Below are positions 34,011-42,422 of a stretch of DNA of 64,000 nt, one piece after another. This DNA is from Jatrophihabitans_A lederbergiae. Lineage in GTDB: Bacteria; Actinomycetota; Actinomycetes; Mycobacteriales; Jatrophihabitantaceae. The notes under the pieces are model-generated. The model saw only the letters and a program-made list of their open reading frames with translations. It did not search any database and was not told where the DNA came from. The stretch covers positions 3,622 through 67,621 of the forward strand of contig NZ_JAVREH010000023.1 of the NCBI RefSeq assembly GCF_031845305.1. The letters run 5' to 3'. Position 1 is the stretch's first letter; every line of letters starts with the position of its first letter. The position numbers and the translations under genes were made by a program.

Positions 34011-34693
34011 CGGCCGAGCACGCCGACTTCGAGCACGATGACGCCGCCTACCTCCTCGGCGGCCTGGACGAGCCCGAGCGGATCGCGTTCGAGGCACACC
34101 TGGCCGGCTGCTCGACCTGCCGGGCTCGGCTGGCTGAGCTGGGTGAGCTGCCGGGGCTGCTGGCGCGCGCTGACGCCGACTACCTGCAGGCCACCCTGGA
34201 CGCGCCGGAGCCGGTCCCCGAGACCCTGCTGCCGCGATTGCTGCAGGCCGTCACCGCCAGTCGCCGTCGGCGGCCCCGGCGCTCGGCCGGGATGGGACTC
34301 GCGGCGGCCTGCCTGGTGGTGCTGCTCGCGATCGCCGGAGTCAGCGGCTGGCGGGCGTCGCACCGTCCCGATGCGCTCACCATGCAGGCGGTGGGCCCGA
34401 ACGGCGCGGACGTGCACGCGACCATCCTGCTGACCACGGCCGGGTCGGGGACCAGGGTCAAGCTCGACTGCGGTTACCACGCGGGCACCGGCCGCTATCC
34501 GAACGCGGTGCCGCCCTCGTACCGGATGGTGATCTTCAATCGGCTGGGGGAGCGGGCCGACCTGGGTGTCTGGCAGCCGCTGCCCGGCGAGGACGTAGAG
34601 ATCGCGCGCACCAGCCCGTGGCCCCGCGCCAGCATCACCAAGATCGAGGTATCCAACGCCAGCGGCGAGACCGTCCTGCGGCTCACGCTGTGA
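34007..34693 (+). CDS. Zinc-binding anti-sigma factor, membrane-anchored
   Basis: 228 residues. The ZAS domain is visible as H31-x3-C35-x2-C38 (EAHLAGCSTCRAR), typical of RslA/RsrA-like anti-sigma factors that bind zinc and respond to thiol oxidation. One membrane helix (about 94-114) follows a basic stretch; the C-terminal 115 residues form an extracytoplasmic anti-sigma-K-type domain (VGPNGADVHATILLTT). The start overlaps the sigma stop. Regulated release could use proteolysis; the site-2 protease at 24.5 kb is a candidate only. Confidence 0.9.
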   Translation: MTAEHADFEHDDAAYLLGGLDEPERIAFEAHLAGCSTCRARLAELGELPGLLARADADYLQATLDAPEPVPETLLPRLLQAVTASRRRRPRRSAGMGLAAACLVVLLAIAGVSGWRASHRPDALTMQAVGPNGADVHATILLTTAGSGTRVKLDCGYHAGTGRYPNAVPPSYRMVIFNRLGERADLGVWQPLPGEDVEIARTSPWPRASITKIEVSNASGETVLRLTL

Positions 34694-34778
34694 CACCCGC
34701 CCCCTGCTGGCTAGCTGTAGCTCAGGCGCGGGGCCGAGCGGCTCAGTGCACATCCGTCCACGCGGGCGCTCCGAATGC

Positions 34779-35444
34779 TCAGGCCAGCCGCGCGGACACC
34801 ACGAGGTTGTCCAGGTAGCTGTGCGCGTCCCGGTCGAACTGGCCGGTGCAGGTGATCAGTCGCAGCTCCGGCAGCGGCGTGGGCCCGTACACCGCCGTGG
34901 TCGGAAAGTGGTCCTTGGGATAGGACCGCATCGCCTCGACAACGAAGCGCAGCGTGCTGCCGTCCTTGCGTTTCACCAGCACCGGATCACCGACGCGCAG
35001 GTCCCCCAGCCGGAAGAACACCGCCGGGCCGGACATCGAGTCCACATGTCCGATGATGACCGCCGGGCCGGTGCCGCCGGGCACGATGCCATCGGCGTAC
35101 CAGCCGGCCTGTTGCCACTCGGTCGGCGGCTGGAGTTCACCGTTGGCCAGCAGGCCCAAACTCTCCAGGGAACTGTCCACGCCGATGGACGGGATGCTGA
35201 CCCGGGTAGGCGGGCTGGTACCTGCAGCGGGCGGCAGTGTGCCCAGCGTGGGCTCCGCGAGGCTGCCCTCGGGGCTCTGCTGGTCGGACGTCCCCGGGGT
35301 TGTTGTCGCTGAGCCCGCCGAGCTGGGCACCACCGCACCCAGCACAGCCGGTGGACGAGAAGACCCACCGGAATCAGACCGGTTCAGGATCAACAGGCCG
35401 GTGCAGGCGGCGAGCACCAGTGCCGCCACCAGAGCCAGCAGCAC
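34779..35444 (-). CDS. Class F sortase
   Basis: Membrane-anchored cysteine transpeptidase of 221 residues, one N-terminal helix (about 3-20), a Thr/Ser/Pro linker to residue 80, then the sortase barrel. The triad is His133 (IIGHVDS), Cys199 (LRLITCTG) and Arg205 (GQFDRDAHSYLDN). Sequence around the cysteine fits actinobacterial class F. Start GTG at 35444; the frame is open upstream to a stop that lies in the end of the DUF4397 gene, but no start codon occurs there. It follows the DUF4397 gene closely, a pairing common in actinobacteria. Confidence 0.9.
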   Translation of the reverse strand: MLLALVAALVLAACTGLLILNRSDSGGSSRPPAVLGAVVPSSAGSATTTPGTSDQQSPEGSLAEPTLGTLPPAAGTSPPTRVSIPSIGVDSSLESLGLLANGELQPPTEWQQAGWYADGIVPGGTGPAVIIGHVDSMSGPAVFFRLGDLRVGDPVLVKRKDGSTLRFVVEAMRSYPKDHFPTTAVYGPTPLPELRLITCTGQFDRDAHSYLDNLVVSARLA

Positions 35445-35478
35445 GCCTGGGTCCCGGTGCCACTCGGTCTCGGCCCGG

Positions 35479-36329
35479 TCACCGCCCCAGCCGTCGAGCC
35501 GTCAGGACCGCTCCTCCCGCGAGCACCGGGCACAGCAGCGCGAGCCCCAGCACGCCGGTACCGCCGTGCGAACCGGCTGCGGTGCCGCCGCCACCCGCGG
35601 GAACAGCGCCCACCGGCAGCACGCCGGCACCGGCCGCGTCGACGACGGACCGGATGGTGATCCCGCCGCCGGGCGCGTCCAGCAACAGCACTGAGCTCAC
35701 CGCTCCGGAAGCGACCGTGACGTTACCGGCCGCGCTCACCACCGATCCACCGACCGAATTGGCCCGCAGCGACCACGTCCCTGCCTTCACCGAGGTGTAC
35801 TTGGTGGTGGTGGCGAAGGCGGCCTGATCGGCGACGGTCGGACCGCCGATTGCCACCACGTCCGCCCGGGACGCCCGGCTCGCCGCCTGGATCAGCCGGA
35901 CCTTGCCGGTGCCCGGCGCCGGCAGGCTGAGGTCGTCGTGCAGCACGATCGAGCGCAGCGACGCGGACGAGCCGATCGCGGCGGTGGTGTAGGCCTGGGC
36001 CGCCTTGAGATCGAGATTCCACGAGATGACCGGCCTGCTGGTCGCGGCCGCGCCATGCGGTCGCATCGAGACCACGTAGAGCCCGGCCGGGACGGAGCTG
36101 TACGGGGTGACGGCACCATAGACGGCGTCCGGAACCCATAGCCGCGCCGTCTTTCCGGCGAACCCGGTCAGGTAGACGTCGACCCCCGGGTGTCGGGGGA
36201 GAAGTGCGCGGCTCGGATGAGCGCGGGTGCGTCGGCAGCACCCGCCGGGCTGGTGAGCCCAACCGTGGCCAGCAGCCCCGCGAGCAGGACGGCGGACGCG
36301 GCAGCCCAGCGGGATATCGATCGGACCAT
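35479..36329 (-). pseudogene. DUF4397 surface protein with a single-base frameshift
   Basis: An ATG at 36329 with a GGAGG site starts a clear signal peptide (MVRSISRWAAASAVLLAGL, then TSPAGAADAP) and continues AHFSPDT. At 36183-36190, in a C5/G3 run, the frame is lost. The DUF4397 body (PGVDVYLTGFAGKTARLWV onward) is in another frame. Adding one base restores 284 codons. The C-terminus has GSHGGTG, a hydrophobic helix and Arg tail, resembling a sorting signal in which the LP of LPXTG is absent. It is the probable substrate partner of the class F sortase downstream. Whether the frameshift is real or a sequencing error is open. Confidence 0.8.
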
Positions 36330-36435
36330 GTCGGCCTCCAGGTCGGAACACGAGGGTCGTGCCCGCGTACATCGGCCATTCTCTTCATGACCGTCCTGCT
36401 GCCAGCGCGGGGGACCGCACTGAGCGGTGACGTGA

Positions 36436-36461
36436 GCGTCCCACCCTCGTGAGCGGGACGC
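36436..36461 (-). terminator. Hairpin after the unknown membrane protein gene
   Basis: GCGTCCC (36436-36442) pairs with GGGACGC (36455-36461), a 7-bp stem with a 12-nt loop, downstream of the minus-strand gene ending at 36511. No T-run is evident. Confidence 0.35.
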
Positions 36462-36464
36462 GGG

Positions 36465-36530
36465 CCTCAGCCCACCGGCGGCTGGACCTCAGCCGACCGG
36501 CGGCTGGACCTCAGCCCACCGGCGGCTCCG
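36465..36530. repeat. 22-bp tandem repeat (3 copies) across a gene end
   Basis: Copies at 36465-36486, 36487-36508 and 36509-36530 differ by one to three bases. The TGA stop of the gene at 36511 lies in the third copy, so the two others are copies of its last codons placed beyond the stop. Confidence 0.88.
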
Positions 36531-37449
36531 GTGCGACGTCGGGCAGCCAGGTGATCAGCTCGGACCCGTCCGCAGCGGCGTGCGACGACAGTGGCCGGTA
36601 GCGCGCGGACAGGCTGGCCAGGACGCCGGTCAGCGCGGACCGGTCGACGGCAAGCCGCAGCGTGCGCACCGGGGCGTTGGCGCGCTGCTCAGCCGCGTTC
36701 TGCGGAGCCTCCAGCAGCCGAACCGGGGTGCTGGCGGCGAGCGCGGCGACCATCGTGGCCGGCCGCAGATCGAGGTCTCCGGCGTCGAGCACCGTGCGAA
36801 CATCCGGGGCTGTCTCGACGTTCGGATTCGTCAGCAGCTGGCGTCCGGCCTCGGCGCGCGTCGACACGTCGACGGGGTTGGCGGCGTCAGCGGGGGACAG
36901 GATCTGGCGGATCTGCACCTGGTCGGATGCGCTCCCGAAGACCGCCACCGAACGCGATCGGCTCATCGCCTGCGCCTGCACGGTGCCGGCGGTGCCGGTC
37001 GAAGCGCGCGCCCGGTCCGCCGGTCCGGCAACCACATAGTCGTAATGCTCATTCGCGCGGCCGGCGTTGAAGTCGATGACCTGGTTCGCGGGAAAGCCCT
37101 GCTTCACCAGGGCGTCGCGCAACTGGACATCGGCGAGCAGCCGACTGGTCCGAGGCAGGTTGGCCACCACCCAGCCAGCGGTCTGGGACTGGGTCGCCGC
37201 GCTTACCGCCACCTCTGCGGCGGTCCGCACGTTGCTGCCGTCCGGGCGAGCGGCTGAGCCGTCCTCGCCCCGCGCGCGCTGCCCCGCGACCAACACCACC
37301 GCGGCGACGGAACCGAGGATCCCGATGGACAGCAGCAGCCGGATCAGCGCCTGGGAACTGCGGTGTGTCGAGGCATAGCCCGCCAAGCCGACCACGTCGC
37401 CCCCGGTCCGTCCCGACTGAGCGTGTTGGAGTTCCAACGTGCTCAACAA
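36511..37449 (-). CDS. Membrane-anchored protein of unknown function
   Basis: About 312 residues with one membrane helix near 36-55 (LIRLLLSIGILGSVAAVVLV) and a large extracytoplasmic domain. That domain begins AGWVVANLPRTSRLLADVQLRD and has a Rossmann-like alternation, which recalls the periplasmic domains attached to some actinobacterial glycosyltransferases. No catalytic motif is recognised. The start is unsure: the frame begins with TTG at 37449, and other TTG or GTG codons occur before the helix. It belongs to the block between prcA and pafA. Confidence 0.6.
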   Translation of the reverse strand: MLSTLELQHAQSGRTGGDVVGLAGYASTHRSSQALIRLLLSIGILGSVAAVVLVAGQRARGEDGSAARPDGSNVRTAAEVAVSAATQSQTAGWVVANLPRTSRLLADVQLRDALVKQGFPANQVIDFNAGRANEHYDYVVAGPADRARASTGTAGTVQAQAMSRSRSVAVFGSASDQVQIRQILSPADAANPVDVSTRAEAGRQLLTNPNVETAPDVRTVLDAGDLDLRPATMVAALAASTPVRLLEAPQNAAEQRANAPVRTLRLAVDRSALTGVLASLSARYRPLSSHAAADGSELITWLPDVAPEPPVG

Positions 37450-37727
37450 GCTTCGCGGGCTGTGGCCCTCATGCCGGCTCAGGTCACTGAGCGGCGGTGG
37501 CGATAGGCGAGGGCCCCGAATCGCCGCCTGTCACCTCTGTGAATACTCCGCCGCGCGGGCGGCTCGCAAGGTTGCCCGGCAAGATTGCCGGAAAGTCGAC
37601 CGCCGTCCTCACACGGACCAAAAGTCGTTGACCGTGCGTAGTACAACGGCCGCTGAAGGTGGCCGGTCGAGTAACAACAGAACCACGACATCGACGTCAA
37701 CAGCGCGCATGGCGCGCCTCCGCTGAC
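37450..37727. other. Intergenic region before pafA
   Basis: About 280 bp without a supported gene. It holds TTGACC at about 37630-37635 without a matching -10 and a GGCGCGCC-type palindrome near 37708-37718. The only convincing element is the TAGGCT box just before pafA, listed separately. Confidence 0.5.
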
Positions 37728-37733
37728 TAGGCT
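37728..37733 (+). promoter_or_regulatory. -10 box of a leaderless transcript (pafA)
   Basis: TAGGCT ends 7 nt before the GTG at 37741. Confidence 0.55.
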
Positions 37734-37740
37734 GAGGATC

Positions 37741-39099
37741 GTGCAGCGACGTATCTTCGGCCTAGAGAATGAATACGGTGTGACCTGCACGTTCGAGGGT
37801 CAACGCCGGCTCAGTCCTGACGAGGTTGCCCGCTACCTGTTTCGGCGGGTGGTCAGCTGGGGCAGGTCCTCGAATGTCTTCCTTCGCAATGGCGCCCGGC
37901 TCTATCTCGACGTGGGCAGTCACCCCGAGTACGCGACGCCCGAGTGTGACTCGCTCACTGCCCTGGTGACCCATGACAAGGCGGGGGAGCGGATTCTCGA
38001 GGGCCTGCTCATCGACGCCGAGAAGCGGCTGAACGACGAGGGCATCGCCGGCGACATCTACCTGTTCAAGAACAACACCGACTCAGCCGGAAACTCCTAC
38101 GGCTGCCACGAGAACTTCCTGGTCGCCCGGCACGGCGAGTTCAGCCGGATGGCCGACGTCCTCATTCCGTTCCTGGTCACCCGGCAGCTGATCTGCGGTG
38201 CCGGAAAGGTGCTGCAGACTCCCCGCGGAGCGGTCTATTGCCTGAGCCAGCGGGCCGAACACATCTGGGAAGGCGTCTCGTCGGCAACGACTCGATCGCG
38301 CCCGATCATCAACACCCGGGACGAGCCGCACGCCGACGCCGAGCGCTACCGGCGGCTGCACGTCATCGTGGGCGACTCGAACATGAACGAGTCCACCACG
38401 CTGCTGAAGGTTGGCAGCGCCGACCTGGTGCTGCGGATGATGGAGCAAGGCATCACCTTCAAGGACCTCACGCTGGAGAACCCCATCCGGGCGATCCGCG
38501 AGATCAGCCACGACCTGACCGGAACCCGCCAGGTCAAGCTCGCCAACGGCCGGATGGCGAGCGCGAGCGAGATCCAGCGCGAGTACTACGAGAAGGCCCG
38601 AGCCTTCGTCGACACCGCCGGGTCGGACCCGGCGACCGAGCAGGTGCTGGACCTCTGGGGCCGCACCCTGAAGGCGGTCGAGTCCTCCGACCTGAGCCTG
38701 ATCGACCGCGAGATCGACTGGGCGACGAAGTACCAGATCATCGAGCGTTACCGCAGCAAGTACGACCTGCCGCTGTCCTCGCCGCGAATCGCGCAGCTCG
38801 ACCTGACCTACCACGACATCCGGCGGGACCGCGGGCTGTTCTACCTGCTCGACAAGCGTGGAGCGGTTGCCCGGATCTCGAGCGACCTCGCCATCTTCGA
38901 AGCCAAGAGCGTGCCGCCACAGACGACCCGCGCCAAGCTGCGCGGGGAGTTCATCAAGCGGGCGCAGGAGACTCGCCGCGACTTCACCGTCGACTGGGTG
39001 CACCTCAAGCTCAACGACCAAGCCCAACGGACCGTCCTGTGCAAGGACCCGTTCCGCGCTGTGGACGAACGGGTCGAAAAGTTGATTGCCTCGATGTGA
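37741..39099 (+). CDS. pafA: Pup-protein ligase
   Basis: Ligates deamidated Pup through its C-terminal glutamate to lysines of target proteins, with ATP. 452 residues, homologous to Dop but lacking its N-terminal insertion. RRIFGLENEYGVTCTF carries the Mg/ATP residues; YLFKNNTDSAGNSYGCHENFLV, PIINTRDEPHADAERYRRLH and the ending DPFRAVDERVEKLIASM are characteristic. GTG start with the TAGGCT box 7 nt upstream. It is separated from prcA by a 5-kb inserted block. Confidence 0.97.
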   Translation: MQRRIFGLENEYGVTCTFEGQRRLSPDEVARYLFRRVVSWGRSSNVFLRNGARLYLDVGSHPEYATPECDSLTALVTHDKAGERILEGLLIDAEKRLNDEGIAGDIYLFKNNTDSAGNSYGCHENFLVARHGEFSRMADVLIPFLVTRQLICGAGKVLQTPRGAVYCLSQRAEHIWEGVSSATTRSRPIINTRDEPHADAERYRRLHVIVGDSNMNESTTLLKVGSADLVLRMMEQGITFKDLTLENPIRAIREISHDLTGTRQVKLANGRMASASEIQREYYEKARAFVDTAGSDPATEQVLDLWGRTLKAVESSDLSLIDREIDWATKYQIIERYRSKYDLPLSSPRIAQLDLTYHDIRRDRGLFYLLDKRGAVARISSDLAIFEAKSVPPQTTRAKLRGEFIKRAQETRRDFTVDWVHLKLNDQAQRTVLCKDPFRAVDERVEKLIASM

Positions 39100-39179
39100 A
39101 CGTCGGGGTGAACGGCCCCGAGCGCTCCTCGCGGGGTGGTGCGCGGACATCAGGTGGCCGTCGCCTACCGTTGTCGGAT

Positions 39180-40190
39180 ATGGCAGCGCGACGGCAGCAA
39201 CGACTGGTCAGTCTGGTGTTGTGCCTTCTCTCCACCCGGCAGTTCATCTCCGCGGACCGCATCCGCGACACCGTCGAGGGCTACGAGGTCGCCGACGACT
39301 CAGCCAATCCGGACGAGGCCTTCAAGCGCAGCTTCGAGCGGGATAAGGCCGAGCTGCGTGAACTCGGTGTCCCGCTGGAGACGGGGCGCAATTCGGCGTT
39401 CGACACCGAGGACGGCTACCGCATCGCCCGCAAGGACTTCGAGCTGCCACCGATCGAGTTCACGGCGGACGAGGCGGCCGCGGTGGGCCTGGCGGCCCGG
39501 CTGTGGAGCACTGCCTCGCTGGCGACCGAGGCGCGCACCGCGCTGATCAAGCTGCGTGCGGCCGGTGTCGAGATCGAGGACCCGCCCGGCGCGGATGCGC
39601 TGCCGCCGCTGGCCGGCAACGAACCGGCGCTGCCCGACCTGGTCGCCGCCGTGTCCGGTACCCGGGTCGTCCAGTTCGGTTATCGCAAACCCTTCGCCGA
39701 GGCGGCCGAGCGCCGGACGGTCGAGCCGTGGGGCGTGCTGTCCTGGCGCGGGCGCTGGTATGTCGTCGGCCACGATCGCGCGCGCGACGAGGTGCGCAGC
39801 TTCCGGCTGGATCGGATCGCCGGCGAGGTGAAGACGCTCACCGGGCCGTCCGGCGTCGCCCGCACCACCCGGCCGGCCGGCCTGGACATGCTCGACCTGG
39901 TCCGTGGCGCCAATCCGCAGGCCGACCAGCGGGCGCTGGTCTGGGTGCGGCCCAACCGGGCCGGTCAGCTGCGCCGGCTCGCGCGCGCCGCCGAGCCCAG
40001 GATGCACGACGGCGAGCCGGGGCACCTCCTCACGATCGACTACCGGGACACCGATCGACTCGGCGGACTCGTCGCCGGCGCGGGCACAGACGCGTACGTG
40101 CTGGAGCCCCCGGCGCTGACCCGCTCCGTGGTGTCGCTGCTGGGCGCCGCCGCAGGAGTCGGCACGCCGGGCTATGAAGGAGCGCAGTGA
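39180..40190 (+). CDS. pafB: WYL-domain transcriptional regulator PafB
   Basis: 336 residues: winged-helix N-terminus (RQQRLVSLVLCLLSTRQFIS then DRIRDTVEGY), a WYL domain with RTVEPWGVLSWRGRWYVVGHD, and a WCX C-terminal domain. In mycobacteria the PafB-PafC pair activates the LexA-independent DNA-damage response. A TACCGT hexamer is 8 nt before the ATG, a possible leaderless signal. Precedes pafC with an 18-nt gap. Confidence 0.94.
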   Translation: MAARRQQRLVSLVLCLLSTRQFISADRIRDTVEGYEVADDSANPDEAFKRSFERDKAELRELGVPLETGRNSAFDTEDGYRIARKDFELPPIEFTADEAAAVGLAARLWSTASLATEARTALIKLRAAGVEIEDPPGADALPPLAGNEPALPDLVAAVSGTRVVQFGYRKPFAEAAERRTVEPWGVLSWRGRWYVVGHDRARDEVRSFRLDRIAGEVKTLTGPSGVARTTRPAGLDMLDLVRGANPQADQRALVWVRPNRAGQLRRLARAAEPRMHDGEPGHLLTIDYRDTDRLGGLVAGAGTDAYVLEPPALTRSVVSLLGAAAGVGTPGYEGAQ

Positions 40191-40208
40191 GCGCGGAGGT
40201 GAGCAGAA

Positions 40209-41153
40209 ATGACTGACACCGGGGACAAGGTGTCGCGGCTGCTGGCACTGGTGCCCTACGTCCTGAACAAGGGTGTGGCGTCGATCAGCGAGACCGCGAA
40301 CACCTTCGGCATCGGGGAGGACCAGCTGCGCAAGGAGCTGGAGATGCTCTGGCTGTGCGGCCGGAGCTCAGGCCCCGAGGACCTGATCGACCTGATGTTC
40401 GAGGGCGACACCGTCTCGGTCACCTACGACGGCGGCCTCAGCCGTCCCCTGAAGCTGACCGCGACCGAGGCGATGACCCTGGCCGTCGCGCTGCGAACCC
40501 TCACCGACCTGCCCGGCGCGATCGAGGGCGGCTCCGCCGAGCGGGCGCTCAGCAAGATCGAGACCGCGGCCGGCCAGCACCTCGACACCGCCGCGGTCGA
40601 TATCCGACTGGCCGGGCAGGACCGCTGGCTCAGCCTCGCCCAGCACGCGGTCGCCGACAAGCGCGCCATAGACCTGCACTACTACAGCGCGACGCGGGAC
40701 GAGTCGACCCACCGGGTTGTGGACCCCATCAGCGTGTTCCACGCCGACGGGCTGGCCTACCTGGAGGCATGGTGCCGGCGCGCCGAAGGCATCCGGATCT
40801 TCCGGCTCGACCGGTTCGAGGACGCCACGCTGCTCGACGAGCCCGCCCGGGTCCCGGCGGACCTGACCCCGACCGACGTCAGCGCCGGTGTCTACCGTCC
40901 GGCCCCGGAGCATCTGCTCGTCGAGCTCAGTCTCGGCGCGGGCTGGGAGTGGGTCAGCGAGTACTACCCGTGTGAGTCCACCAGCCCGGCCGAGCATTCT
41001 CTGCGCGTCACCCTGCGGGTCGCCGAGCCGGCCTGGGTGTCGGCGCTGGTCCGCCGCTCGGGTGGGGCGGTACGGGTGCTCGCGCCGGAATGGCTGGCCC
41101 GCGGCGTGCGGAGCGACGCGGCGCAGGCGCTCGCCGCCTACGGCGAACAGTAA
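40209..41153 (+). CDS. pafC: WYL-domain transcriptional regulator PafC
   Basis: 314 residues, paralogue of PafB: MTDTGDKVSRLLALVPYVLN opens a winged-helix region, then a WYL domain (HYYSATRDESTHRVVDPISVF and LEAWCRRAEGIRIFRLDR) and WCX domain. It acts with PafB as a DNA-damage activator. Its stop TAA (41151-41153) is the start of a TAAGCT box that probably drives the next small gene. Confidence 0.93.
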   Translation: MTDTGDKVSRLLALVPYVLNKGVASISETANTFGIGEDQLRKELEMLWLCGRSSGPEDLIDLMFEGDTVSVTYDGGLSRPLKLTATEAMTLAVALRTLTDLPGAIEGGSAERALSKIETAAGQHLDTAAVDIRLAGQDRWLSLAQHAVADKRAIDLHYYSATRDESTHRVVDPISVFHADGLAYLEAWCRRAEGIRIFRLDRFEDATLLDEPARVPADLTPTDVSAGVYRPAPEHLLVELSLGAGWEWVSEYYPCESTSPAEHSLRVTLRVAEPAWVSALVRRSGGAVRVLAPEWLARGVRSDAAQALAAYGEQ

Positions 41154-41156
41154 GCT
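41151..41156 (+). promoter_or_regulatory. -10 box of a leaderless transcript (small membrane protein), overlapping pafC stop
   Basis: TAAGCT ends 7 nt before the ATG at 41164 and includes the pafC TAA. Confidence 0.5.
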
Positions 41157-41163
41157 CCCCGTC

Positions 41164-41358
41164 ATGCAGGCATGGATCGTCGGCGGCGCCTGGTTGTTCG
41201 CCGTCCTCGTCGCGGTGGTCGTGCTCGGTTTCGCGCTGTACGAGCTGGTCTGGAAGACCCGCCGGCTGACGACCGAGCGGGCGTCACTGGAGCAACTGGT
41301 GGCCGAACTGACCGCTGTGGGCGAACAGCTGCGAACCTCGGCGGACCGGCTGAGATGA
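41164..41358 (+). CDS. Small membrane protein with coiled coil, at the usual tatA position
   Basis: 64 residues: one membrane helix (about 5-26, WIVGGAWLFAVLVAVVVLGF) followed by a charged helix of about 35 residues (RRLTTERASLEQLVAELTAV). TatA also has this layout, but the TatA hinge and FG motif with KLP are missing, so I do not call it TatA. Its stop overlaps the tatC ATG (ATGA). A leaderless box is upstream. It might act in Tat assembly or membrane organisation; function is unknown. Confidence 0.8.
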   Translation: MQAWIVGGAWLFAVLVAVVVLGFALYELVWKTRRLTTERASLEQLVAELTAVGEQLRTSADRLR

Positions 41359-42287
41359 CCCGGCTGCCGCGGCGGGCGCCTCGGGAGCCCAATCCCGAGG
41401 GCCGGATGGCCGTCCTCGACCACCTGCGCGAGCTGCGTCGCCGGATCATCATCGTGATGATCCTGATCGCGCTCGGCGCGGTGATCGGGTGGCTCGTCTA
41501 CAACCCGCTGCTCACCGTGCTCAAGCATCCCTACTGCAACATTCCCTACCAGCACCGCCTCGGTGCGCTGAACCAGAGCGAGGGCCAGTGCAAGCTGCTG
41601 TTCCGCGCGCCGCTCGACGGTTTCACCATCCGGTTGAAGGTCTCGGTGGTCGCCGGGGCGATCATCACGGCGCCGCTGTGGCTGTACCAGCTCTGGGCCT
41701 TCGTCACACCCGGCCTGCGGCGCAACGAGAAGCGCTGGACGGTCGGCTTCGTCATCGCCTCGACCCTGCTGTTCGCCGCCGGCATGGCGCTGGCCTACGT
41801 CACCCTCTCGAAGGGCCTGGACGTGCTGATCACCCAGGCGGGCAGCGGCACCCAGGCGGGTCTGGACGTCACGAGCTACATCTCGTTCGTCATCCTGATG
41901 CTGATTGTGTTCGGGGCATCGTTCGAGCTGCCGCTGTTGATCGTCATGCTCAACGCCGTCCGGGTGCTGCCGTTCTCGGTCCTCAAGCGCGGACAGCGGC
42001 TCGGCATCTTCCTGATCTTCGTCTTCGCCGCGGTGGCCACCCCGTCGACCGATCCGTTCACCATGACGGCGATGGCGCTGCCGATGTGCCTGCTCTTCGA
42101 GCTGGCGGTGCTGTGGTGCTTCCTGCACGACCGGCGCCGGGCACGCCGCCAGGCCGCCGAAGAGGCCGAGCAGTTGCCCGACGATGTCGCCTCGGCGGTC
42201 GACCCGATTCCGGAGCGGCTGCCCGAGAACGCGGGCCGGACGGGTTCGGACAGCCGCGCTGAAACGGAGTGGACGGACCTGCCGTGA
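41355..42287 (+). CDS. tatC: Twin-arginine translocase subunit TatC
   Basis: Receptor subunit of the Tat pathway, 310 residues with six membrane helices. EGRMAVLDHLRELRRR is the TatC signature, and FVTPGLRRNEKRW is the conserved loop with the EKR-type residues. The C-terminal 65 residues are cytosolic, acidic and variable. Two exports in this window (the Rieske protein and the Moco oxidoreductase) have twin arginines. No tatA or tatB is in the window. Confidence 0.96.
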   Translation: MTRLPRRAPREPNPEGRMAVLDHLRELRRRIIIVMILIALGAVIGWLVYNPLLTVLKHPYCNIPYQHRLGALNQSEGQCKLLFRAPLDGFTIRLKVSVVAGAIITAPLWLYQLWAFVTPGLRRNEKRWTVGFVIASTLLFAAGMALAYVTLSKGLDVLITQAGSGTQAGLDVTSYISFVILMLIVFGASFELPLLIVMLNAVRVLPFSVLKRGQRLGIFLIFVFAAVATPSTDPFTMTAMALPMCLLFELAVLWCFLHDRRRARRQAAEEAEQLPDDVASAVDPIPERLPENAGRTGSDSRAETEWTDLP

Positions 42288-42418
42288 CCCGGTCGCTGAT
42301 CACGCTCGTCGGAAACCCGGGATCGAACACCTGGTCCCGCGTCGGGTCACCACCCGCCGGGCTGTCGGCCACGCCGCCGGGCGGATGGCAGAGCGAAGGC
42401 GATCTTCAGGCACCATAG
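42284..42418 (+). CDS. Short open frame overlapping tatC, possible remnant
   Basis: GTG at 42284 overlaps the tatC stop (GTGA) and gives 44 residues beginning VTRSLITLVGNPGSNTWSRV. The opening resembles the N-terminus of diacylglycerol kinases (LLVNP-type), which commonly follow tatC, but the reading then turns to low complexity and ends. It may be a decayed remnant or only noise. Confidence 0.3.
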   Translation: MTRSLITLVGNPGSNTWSRVGSPPAGLSATPPGGWQSEGDLQAP

Positions 42419-42422
42419 TGAG

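Noticed and set aside
35973..36400. The DUF4397 frame read from an upstream start near 36372 without a frameshift
   Set aside because: That N-terminus is Arg/Gly/Pro-rich with no signal peptide, while the ATG at 36329 in another frame has both a GGAGG site and a clear signal peptide.
38083..39150. Minus-strand open frame of 355 codons opposite pafA
   Set aside because: Antisense shadow; pafA is certain and occupies the same bases.
41164..41358. Calling the small protein before tatC TatA
   Set aside because: The TatA hinge with FG and KLP residues is missing, although layout and position match.
40368..42128. Minus-strand open frame of 586 codons over pafC and tatC
   Set aside because: His/Gln/Arg-rich antisense shadow across three real genes.
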